From: Bacteroidia bacterium
GTDB taxonomy: Bacteria > Bacteroidota > Bacteroidia > J057
Direction of reading: 5' to 3'
Assembly (NCBI GenBank): GCA_041391665.1
Contig: JAWKNO010000002.1
Span: forward strand, 1,736,001-1,800,000
Length of the DNA: 64,000 nt
This document shows, one piece after another, positions 52,344 through 60,200 of this stretch. The position numbers and the translations under genes are program-made. Numbering within the stretch: position 1 is the first letter of the stretch; each line of letters starts with the position of its first letter. The notes beneath the pieces were generated by a model. That model had not been told where the DNA came from and ran no database searches. It saw only the letters and a list, made by a program, of their open reading frames with translations.

Positions 52344-52718
52344 ATGGCGGAACAACGACTGCTGGTAATTATCGACGATGAGGAAGATATATTAGATCTT
52401 CTGGAGTATAATTTTCTCCGGGTAGGCTTTTGTGTTGAGGCTTTCAACCGTGCAAAACCCGCGTTGGAGTTTTTGAGCCAAAAAAAGCCAGCAGCTATAC
52501 TTTGTGACTGGATGATGCCAGAAATGACAGGGCTGGAACTTTGCCGGGCCATAAAGGAAAACATCAGCCTCGCAGATATTCCCTTTTTGATGGTAACCTG
52601 TCGCACAGAAACTTCAGCCGTCAAAATGGCGCTCGCCGAAGGCGTTACAGACTATATACGAAAACCCGTTCGGATTTCAGACCTCATCGGTAAAGTGCAG
52701 ACCATTATCGGAGTTTAA
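52344..52718 (+). CDS. Single-domain response regulator
   Basis: A 124-residue receiver domain: acidic pair IIDDEED, phospho-Asp in ILCDWMMPEMTG, switch Thr in LMVTCRTET, Lys in YIRKPV. All catalytic residues are present and there is no output domain. Being 10 nt downstream of the OmpR-type regulator, and similar to its receiver near the N-terminus (DDEEDILDLLEYNF versus DDEEDILDMLQYNF), it may have arisen by duplication and could share or buffer the same kinase. Confidence 0.93.
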   Translation: MAEQRLLVIIDDEEDILDLLEYNFLRVGFCVEAFNRAKPALEFLSQKKPAAILCDWMMPEMTGLELCRAIKENISLADIPFLMVTCRTETSAVKMALAEGVTDYIRKPVRISDLIGKVQTIIGV

Positions 52719-52841
52719 TTCGCTTTGGGAAAACCCAATTTCTTATTTTTCAGTTATACACATACTGCGATTTATTTACCACAATTGGTTTAAGATCGTT
52801 AAATTGTATTGCAAAAAACTGCACTCCATTACTGAAAAACA

Positions 52842-54365
52842 TTGAGGATGGGAATCCGCCTGATATTCAATCTGATTATTCTACTGACCTTCTGTCTTTC
52901 AACAAAGGCTCAGGTCGAGATTGTTGTAACCCGTCTTCCAGCCAATACCCCACACGATGCAACGCTATTTTTGGTTGGCGATTTTAATAACTGGAACCCC
53001 GGAGATGAAAACTATATTCTGCATCGCCAGCCAGACAGTACCTATTCTATTTTCATTACAGATGCGCCAGACTCATTTGGCTATAAAATTACCCGGGGGA
53101 ACTGGTCTTCTGTAGAGGGACGCGCCAATGGAAGAGCCAGAGTGAACCGTATTTACAGAAAAAAAGCTAACACCCAGAACCGGGTCGAAGTTGAGATCAA
53201 ATCATGGGAAGATCTCGCGGGCAGCACATTGAGCTTTTACTCCTTTCTGTTATTGTTTTCGAGCTTTCAGGGCATTCTGCTAATTATTGCCATCAACGGG
53301 ATTCAGGAGCGGAATATTCCTGCCAACCGCATGCTGTCCATTCTTATCCTGCTGATTTCTTTTGCCCTGGTTGGCAGAGTTTCTACCTACGACAGGGAGA
53401 TATTCAACTGGCAGCCAAAGTTTATTCTGCTTCCTGAAATGATTCTTTTTGTATATGCGCCCGTATTTTACCTGTACATCCGCAGACTACTCAAACTGGA
53501 ACCCGAGAAAAAAAATGTAACGCTCTATCATTTTCTTCCGGCCATTATCCATTTTATCGCCTATCTGCCGCTGTTTTTCAGAGAAAAACTCCTGTTTATA
53601 CAAAATGTCGTTGACCAGAAGCTATATATCATTTTTGCCCTTGTCGGTGGTTTGGCCATGGTTTTTAATATATACTACTGGCTCAAAGTAAGGAAAATCC
53701 TCGCTTCTCACGAAGAAGACACCTCCAAAACCCAGTCATTTGAGCAAAACCTACACTACCTTCATGCAGTAATGGGGTTGAATGCAATCTGTATGATTAT
53801 GTGGGTGTTTATATATTTCGTCTCAGCCCTGGGCTATGCTTTCGACATTGATATTACCTTACTGCGCGAACGAAGTACGGATATACTTTGGGTACTTTTT
53901 TCTTTTACCACCTATTTTCTCGGATATTTTGCCATGAACCAACCCGAAATTTTCAAACTGCCCAAAGTAGTGGAAAAATACAAAGACTCTCCTGTGAGCG
54001 ACCGGGAAATGGAAACGTATAAAAAACGACTTAAGCGGGTGATGGAAGAACAGAAAGTCTATTTGAATCCAGAGCTTACCCTTTCTGACCTTTCAGATTA
54101 TGTAGAAACCAATACGCATACCTTGTCACGCGTGATTAATGAAGGGTACGGGAAAAGTTTTTACGACTTTATCAACACCTACAGGGTTGCTGCCTTTACA
54201 GAAATGGCCAACAATGAAAAGTATCAAAATGAAACTTTCCTTTCCCTGGCATTAAGCGTAGGGTTTAACTCGAAAACCACCTTCAACCGCGCTTTCAAGA
54301 AAGTTACCGGAACCACACCGCGTGCCTATTTGAAGGAAAAGACACCCGAAAAGGTCTTCGAATAG
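52842..54365 (+). CDS. Membrane-embedded AraC-family regulator with exported CBM48-like sensor domain
   Basis: 507 residues in an unusual order. A signal peptide (about 1-23, LILLTFCLSTKAQ); an exported domain of about 90 residues resembling E-set/CBM48 glycan-binding folds (LFLVGDFNNWNPGDENYIL, SFGYKITRGNW); about seven membrane spans (residues 127-370); then a cytosolic AraC-type double helix-turn-helix (LSDYVETNTHTLSRVINEGY, then FLSLALSVGFNSKTTFNRAF). It could sense a carbohydrate outside the inner membrane and regulate transcription directly. The target is unknown. It is convergent with the AbgT gene (2-nt gap). Confidence 0.9.
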   Translation: MRMGIRLIFNLIILLTFCLSTKAQVEIVVTRLPANTPHDATLFLVGDFNNWNPGDENYILHRQPDSTYSIFITDAPDSFGYKITRGNWSSVEGRANGRARVNRIYRKKANTQNRVEVEIKSWEDLAGSTLSFYSFLLLFSSFQGILLIIAINGIQERNIPANRMLSILILLISFALVGRVSTYDREIFNWQPKFILLPEMILFVYAPVFYLYIRRLLKLEPEKKNVTLYHFLPAIIHFIAYLPLFFREKLLFIQNVVDQKLYIIFALVGGLAMVFNIYYWLKVRKILASHEEDTSKTQSFEQNLHYLHAVMGLNAICMIMWVFIYFVSALGYAFDIDITLLRERSTDILWVLFSFTTYFLGYFAMNQPEIFKLPKVVEKYKDSPVSDREMETYKKRLKRVMEEQKVYLNPELTLSDLSDYVETNTHTLSRVINEGYGKSFYDFINTYRVAAFTEMANNEKYQNETFLSLALSVGFNSKTTFNRAFKKVTGTTPRAYLKEKTPEKVFE

Positions 54366-54367
54366 AT

Positions 54368-55912
54368 TTACTTCGCCAGCAGCATGGTTGCGCCAGGCCC
54401 TACCGGGATTCCCAGCAAAATCCAGATAATCAGCAGAATCGACCAGCCAATCAAAAATACCATTGAATAAGGCAACATCGTTGAAATGACCGTTCCAATC
54501 CCCGCCTTTTTATCGTATTGCTGCATAAATGCTACGATAAGTGCAAAATAAGACATCATCGGAGAGATGATATTAGTCGCACTGTCGCCGATTCGGTAGG
54601 CGGTTTGGACAAATTCGGGCGAATATCCCAGGGTCATAAACATCGGTATAAAGACCGGCGCCATAAGAGCCCATTTGGCAGAAGCACTGCCCATAAACAG
54701 ATTGATTACCGCAGAAATAAGAATCAAACCCAGCATAAGCGGGATCGGATAATCAGCGAGCGGCTGCAGCGCTTCTGCGCCATTGACAGCAATGATGGTT
54801 CCCAGATTGGAATACTTAAAGTATGCGACAAACTGAGCGGCAAAAAACACCAATACGATGTAAGAACCCAGGGTTTCCATACTTTTGGACATCCCTTTCA
54901 TGACATCCGTATCGTTTTTGATGGTTCCGGCACCGGCGCCATAAGCGATACCGGCAAGCGCAGCACCAATAAATATCACCGCTACAATTCCCTGAAGGAA
55001 GGGAGATTTTAATACACTGTCGGCAGGATCCACTTTCAGGTTGCGAAGGAAGCCATTGGCAGGGAGTAAGCCCGCGAAAATCACAGCAGTAAGAAGTACG
55101 ATGACAATTCCGGCAAATAAAAGTCCTCTCTTTTCAAGTTTTGTCAAGCCCGTCATTTCTTCTGTAGTGGCATCTCCTTCATATTTACCCAGGCGGGGTT
55201 CTACAATTCGCTCTGTAACAAGCGTACCAAGAATTGTAATCAGAAAGGTTGACACCACCATAAAATAATAATTGCAGGCAGGGTTTACCGTGTAGGAATC
55301 AAACCCCTGAACCGTACGCGCAGCTTCCTGCGAAAGACCTGCCAGCAGAGGGTCAACCGTACCCAGCAATAAGTTGGCGCTATAACCACCAGATACACCG
55401 GCAAAAGCAGCGGCAAGCCCGGCGATAGGATGACGCTTCACAGCGAGAAAAATGATGGCACCTAAAGGAACCAGCAGCACATAACCGATTTCACTGGCCA
55501 TATTGGACAAGACACCGGCAAAGACAACGACACTGGTAAGCAGCCTGGCGGGTGCTTTCAACACTAAAAGCCGGAGGCTTGTTCCGATCAGGCCACTTCC
55601 CTCCGCAATCCCAATACCCAGTAATGCAACCAATACCGTCCCCAATGGCGCAAATCCGGTAAAATTGACGACCATTGAAGTAAGTATCCAGTGAAGTCCT
55701 TCTACCGAGAGCATATTCTTTGGCGCGATGACTTCTCCGGAAGGCAACACAGCCTCTACTCCCAGCCAACTGGTTACGCCAGACATAATGACTGCAAGTA
55801 AAGCGAGAATGCCAAACAATGTGCCCGGATGAGGAAGTGCATTTCCTCCTATTTCAATAATATTCAGGAAGCGTTCAACCCGTGAACGTTTCGGTTTTGG
55901 TGTTTCCTCCAT
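54368..55912 (-). CDS. AbgT family transporter
   Basis: A 514-residue inner-membrane protein of normal AbgT length with about eleven spans. Family segments: NALPHPGTLFGILALL, VLVALLGIGIAEGSGLIG, the re-entrant loop GGYSANLLLGTVDPLLAGLS, and FMGSASAKWALMAPVF/GDSATNIISPMMSYFA in the C-terminal half. Characterised members import p-aminobenzoyl-glutamate or export p-aminobenzoate/sulfonamides using the proton gradient. It follows the serine-hydrolase-fold lipoprotein gene by 35 nt on the same strand, so the two are probably co-transcribed. Confidence 0.93.
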   Translation of the reverse strand: MEETPKPKRSRVERFLNIIEIGGNALPHPGTLFGILALLAVIMSGVTSWLGVEAVLPSGEVIAPKNMLSVEGLHWILTSMVVNFTGFAPLGTVLVALLGIGIAEGSGLIGTSLRLLVLKAPARLLTSVVVFAGVLSNMASEIGYVLLVPLGAIIFLAVKRHPIAGLAAAFAGVSGGYSANLLLGTVDPLLAGLSQEAARTVQGFDSYTVNPACNYYFMVVSTFLITILGTLVTERIVEPRLGKYEGDATTEEMTGLTKLEKRGLLFAGIVIVLLTAVIFAGLLPANGFLRNLKVDPADSVLKSPFLQGIVAVIFIGAALAGIAYGAGAGTIKNDTDVMKGMSKSMETLGSYIVLVFFAAQFVAYFKYSNLGTIIAVNGAEALQPLADYPIPLMLGLILISAVINLFMGSASAKWALMAPVFIPMFMTLGYSPEFVQTAYRIGDSATNIISPMMSYFALIVAFMQQYDKKAGIGTVISTMLPYSMVFLIGWSILLIIWILLGIPVGPGATMLLAK

Positions 55913-55947
55913 GGTATTTAGGATTAAATTTTGGGGTCCTGGTACAA

Positions 55948-57108
55948 TCAGTTATCTCTTGCGACCTGATAAGCTTTGACAAGAATCTCATCGAGTGAAG
56001 CATCATATCCTGCCCCATTGGACAAAATAATCACCCCAATTTTCTCCGCCGGATCCATATACATTCGGGTGCTTGAGCCAATATCGGTTCCGCTTTTACC
56101 CAATAATACCTGACCCTGAATGGTATCATACCGCCATCCCATAGCCTGGGCAGGATCTGCAATTGGATATTGTACCCGGTTTATGTCCATTACTGATGAT
56201 GCAGGCAAAATATCCTGGCTACCATAAGCGCCATCTTGCAGCATCGCAATCAAAAACCGGGAAAGATGCGTGATACTAATCCTCAATTGCCCGCTAGGAT
56301 AGATTACATATCCGTAATTATTTTGTGCCTGAAGGCCATTTTGCGTTTTCGTATAGGGAATCGCCACTTTCTCCAGGGGAATGTCGCGGAGAAACCAAGA
56401 AGCATTTTGCAAGCCCAGCTGAGCAAACAGGTGTGTTTTACAGTAGATATCAAAATCTATCTCGGATACAATTTCTACCAGATGGGCAGCCAATGCGATG
56501 CCCAAACGTGAATACGTATAGGTTTTACCGGGGCGCTGGCTGGTGAAATTAGTTGCAGCGAATTGGGCGCCACTGGCAGAGAGGTAGTTTTCGAGAAAAT
56601 CCCCCAGATTAGCTGGTGAATCACCCGCACCGTATGTGCCCTGTATCAGGGCGGGATCGTCATTAATCCCTGCTGTATGCGAGAGCAGCATGCGGGTAGT
56701 AATGATCGCCTGAGGAAATGTGGGATGCACAAATTTCCAGGGGAGATATTTGTTGATATTTTCATCGAGATCGATTAACCCCAGCTGTTCTGCCTGGCTT
56801 AGCGCAACTGCCACAATTACATCAGAAGCCTGGTTCAGGATAAAACGAGTATTATTATCCACAGCAATATTTTCGGCAATATTTGCCTTTCCGTATCCCG
56901 CCTCCCAGTCTATTTCACCATTGCGAATGACAGCAATGGAAAGACCCGGAATTTGATCTGAAGCCATTTTCCCATTTATCAGATCGTTCATAAAAAACGG
57001 ATAATTTATGCCTGTATCAGGGAATGGCGGCTGAATAGGAGGGTTCTCTTTACATCCTGCCATAAACAGCAGAATAGATAAAATAGGTAGAGTAAGGAAA
57101 TTTTTCAT
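55948..57108 (-). CDS. Beta-lactamase/serine-hydrolase-fold lipoprotein lacking catalytic residues
   Basis: A 386-residue lipoprotein (lipobox FMAGC, Cys19) with the class C beta-lactamase/PBP fold: VDNNTRFILNQ, LGLIDLDENINKYLPW, TTRMLLSHTAGI, and near the end GWRYDTIQGQVLLGKSG and GVIILSNG. Where active enzymes read G-S-V-S-K, this one has N92-Q93-A94-S95-D96, so both the nucleophilic serine and the lysine are absent; the YxN motif reads YSR (199-201). KSG is retained. The fold is clear but hydrolysis by the usual mechanism is not expected; a binding or regulatory role is likely. It is upstream of the AbgT gene. Confidence 0.88.
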   Translation of the reverse strand: MKNFLTLPILSILLFMAGCKENPPIQPPFPDTGINYPFFMNDLINGKMASDQIPGLSIAVIRNGEIDWEAGYGKANIAENIAVDNNTRFILNQASDVIVAVALSQAEQLGLIDLDENINKYLPWKFVHPTFPQAIITTRMLLSHTAGINDDPALIQGTYGAGDSPANLGDFLENYLSASGAQFAATNFTSQRPGKTYTYSRLGIALAAHLVEIVSEIDFDIYCKTHLFAQLGLQNASWFLRDIPLEKVAIPYTKTQNGLQAQNNYGYVIYPSGQLRISITHLSRFLIAMLQDGAYGSQDILPASSVMDINRVQYPIADPAQAMGWRYDTIQGQVLLGKSGTDIGSSTRMYMDPAEKIGVIILSNGAGYDASLDEILVKAYQVARDN

Positions 57109-57161
57109 TCGGATAGTTCATTAACAAAGGCCTAAAATAAGGAAAATCGGGGGAATGCAAA

Positions 57162-57191
57162 CAAAAAAGCTGATCCCTTACAGGGACCAGC
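57162..57191 (-). terminator. Rho-independent terminator of the giant T9SS adhesin gene
   Basis: On the minus strand gctggtccc (57191-57183) pairs with gggatcagc (57177-57169), including one G-U pair, loop tgtaa, followed by tttttt. On the plus strand the same site has an A-C mismatch, which supports minus-strand use. Confidence 0.85.
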
Positions 57192-57217
57192 CTCCTTACC
57201 AAAACCTCAACACAAAA

Positions 57218-60200
57218 TCATTCAGACTTTACGAGCCGAAGCTCAGTCTGAACCTGCCCATCTGTGAGCAGGCTTCCCGTATACATTCCCGAAGGCAATG
57301 TATGTATGTCTAAAATTAAACGATTTATTCCAAAAGAAAGTTGGTAATTAAAAATACCTACCTCTTGTCCAAGTAAATTATACAAATGCAGTTCCAGAAG
57401 AGATGATATGGGCGAAGAAATTTCAATTTCTACCAAAGAACTGGACGGAACCGGGAATACACGTAAAATTTCCGGTTTGTCTGTATTGGGAAAATACACT
57501 TCTACCTGTGAAGAATAGTGGCCGTTTCCGTTTGCATCCAACTGTCTGAGCCGATAAATATGTGTCCTTCCGGGGTACACAATGGTATCTTCAAATGCAT
57601 AACTTGCGCCAAGCCCACCATTGGATTGGGATGAAACCCATCCGATACGATTAAATAACGTACCATCCATGCTTTTTTGTACTTCGAAACCAAAATTTTG
57701 TTGCTCTGAAACAGTTTCCCAGCTCAAAAGTATCAAATCATTGCCTTGCTCCGCAGTAAAATACAGATAATCAAGGGGTAATGGACAAGCAGGGCCAATT
57801 GTAATTCCCAATACATCGGTACATCCGTTTGCTCCCGTAGCGATCACGGTGTAGGGCCCCGGCAATAATCCCAGGGCAACCGGGCCTGATTGCGGCGGGG
57901 TTGTCTGCCAGGCATAGGAGATATTCCCATTGCTACCTGTACCGATTACTTCAATTGTGCCGTCTGCGGCCAGACAGTCTGAGGCGGAAGTGCTGTCCAC
58001 CAATGCCAGTGTTACCGGCGACTGAGGACCCGGAATTGTCGCGTTCAGCAGGTCAGAACAACCATTCTGGTCTGTCACAGTAACGGAATAAGAACCCGGA
58101 GCCAGATTCGTAGCCGCTTGGGTATTCTGTGGGGGAGTTGTATTCCATTGATAGGTAAACGGGCCCGTACCACCAGAAGCATTTACCAGAATATCTGCAT
58201 ACGTATTGCAATTTGCATTGGTGGAATCCAAAATCTGAATGGCGAGGTCTGTTGGCTCTATGATTGTCACTGATGCCGTAGCGACACATCCCGTGGGAGT
58301 TTCTGTTACTGTCACAATATAATTGCCCGCGGAAAGATTTGTGGCTGTCGAACCCGAGCCGCCCGAAGGTGCCCACGAATAGGAAAGCGAACCAGAGACA
58401 CCGGATACCGTTACGGTTGCCGTCGCATTATTTCCACCGAAGCACGAAACCTCAGTAGCAGAGGCAACCTGCGCGCCTAGCACACCCGGAATCTTTCCTA
58501 CATAGACAGATGCAGAATCTTCACATCCGGTGATCAGGTCGGTAACCACCGCCTTATACGTGCCTTGGGCAAGTCCTGTAGCAGTTGCCGAAGACTGCGG
58601 CGGGGAGGTATTCCAGCTATATTGATAACTCCCGCTTCCCATGGAAGGGATAACCGTAGCCGTTCCGTCAGGGATACAGTTGGCATCTGTCGAGCCGGCA
58701 GCAAGAGAAATATCATTGACCGTAACCGTTGCTGTTGTGAGATCAAAACAGGTTTCGGCAGCATTACTGCCAGTAATCGTATAGGTAGTTGTAACCGCAG
58801 GATTTGCAAGCACATCAGCACCAATTGTAGTATTTAAGCCGACGGATGGTGCCCAGAAATAGTTGTCCGCACCTGAAGCATTTAATTGCACCCCTCCCAA
58901 ACCTGCACAAAAAGCCAGGGGTCCGGCAAGCGCCAACACAGGGGCTTCGTCAACAATCAGCGTAACAGTATCGGCAGTTGATAAACCACAACAATCTGTC
59001 TGGTATTGAAGCCGTATATGATAGGTACCTGCTGTGGGAAAAGTGATACCCGTCAAACTTTCGTAGCTACTGCCGCTGTATAAATTGGGCGTTGCGCCTC
59101 CTCCGAGGTTCCATTGATACAAATACCCGGATCCGCCATTGAGTGCGGCAAAGTCAACCGAACTTCCCGCACAGATGCGGTATTCGCCCAAAACCTGCGG
59201 CGCATTAGTAGATGCTTCAGGTTTTACTGCATCATCGAGAATAATATTGGCAAAATCTGCATAGAGATTTCCCGCATAAGAAATGTCCTTACGGCCCGTA
59301 TTGCTATACTGAGCAGTTACTGTAGCGCCGGTGGTGATCTGAGGAGAAGCACCTGTACCCAGATCCCACAGATTGGAAGCTGCGGCAGAAAAATCCACAT
59401 CTGTATTCACACAAGAGACATTTTCCATATCGATCACCGGCTGCGCGCTTAGATTAAATGCATACTCCGCTGTAACCGGGCTTTGTCCACCATTCTGATA
59501 AATCGTCAAGGATTGTCCTGCAGATCCATCTGCACCTTTTCCTCCTGTGCCGCCATTTCCGCCTTTACCGCCGTCGCCTCCTTCACCTACGCTTTGAGAG
59601 CTGCCATTTCCAAAATAATTGCTTCCTAACCCTTTTGCGCCACCCTGTCCGGGAAGGCCGCCTGATCCCCCTATACCTCCGGCTCCGGCGGCGCCTGCTA
59701 CCAGACGACAACTGCGAAAAGCACTATTCGCACCATTATTGTACAGGTAAATAGCATACGATGATCCCCCGCCATAGCCGCCTGTACCTCCGGCACCGCC
59801 TTCGCCACCACCGCCGCCACCGCCGCCGCCACTACCTGCACCCGCAAAACAAAGAACACACTGCTCACCGCCACCCCCACCGCCACCGGTTCCACCTTTT
59901 CCGCCAGTTGCATTTCCACCGGAGGTTCCCTGGGCACCGGGAACCCAAAATCCGCTGATATGGCTACCTGCGGGCGAACCTACACCTGCGGACCCATTGG
60001 TACCGTTTGCTCCGGCTACGCCACTTATCCCATCTTGCCCGGGGTTACCGCCGGGCCCACCAGTGCCTCCACAACATTGGAGCGCACCGGCAACACCAAC
60101 CCCTCCACCTTTTCCACCTGTACCCCCGGGGTGATTGGCTTCCCCACCACTGCCACCGCCACCACCACCGCCACCGGCACGTGTATTCGTAGAATTCAGG

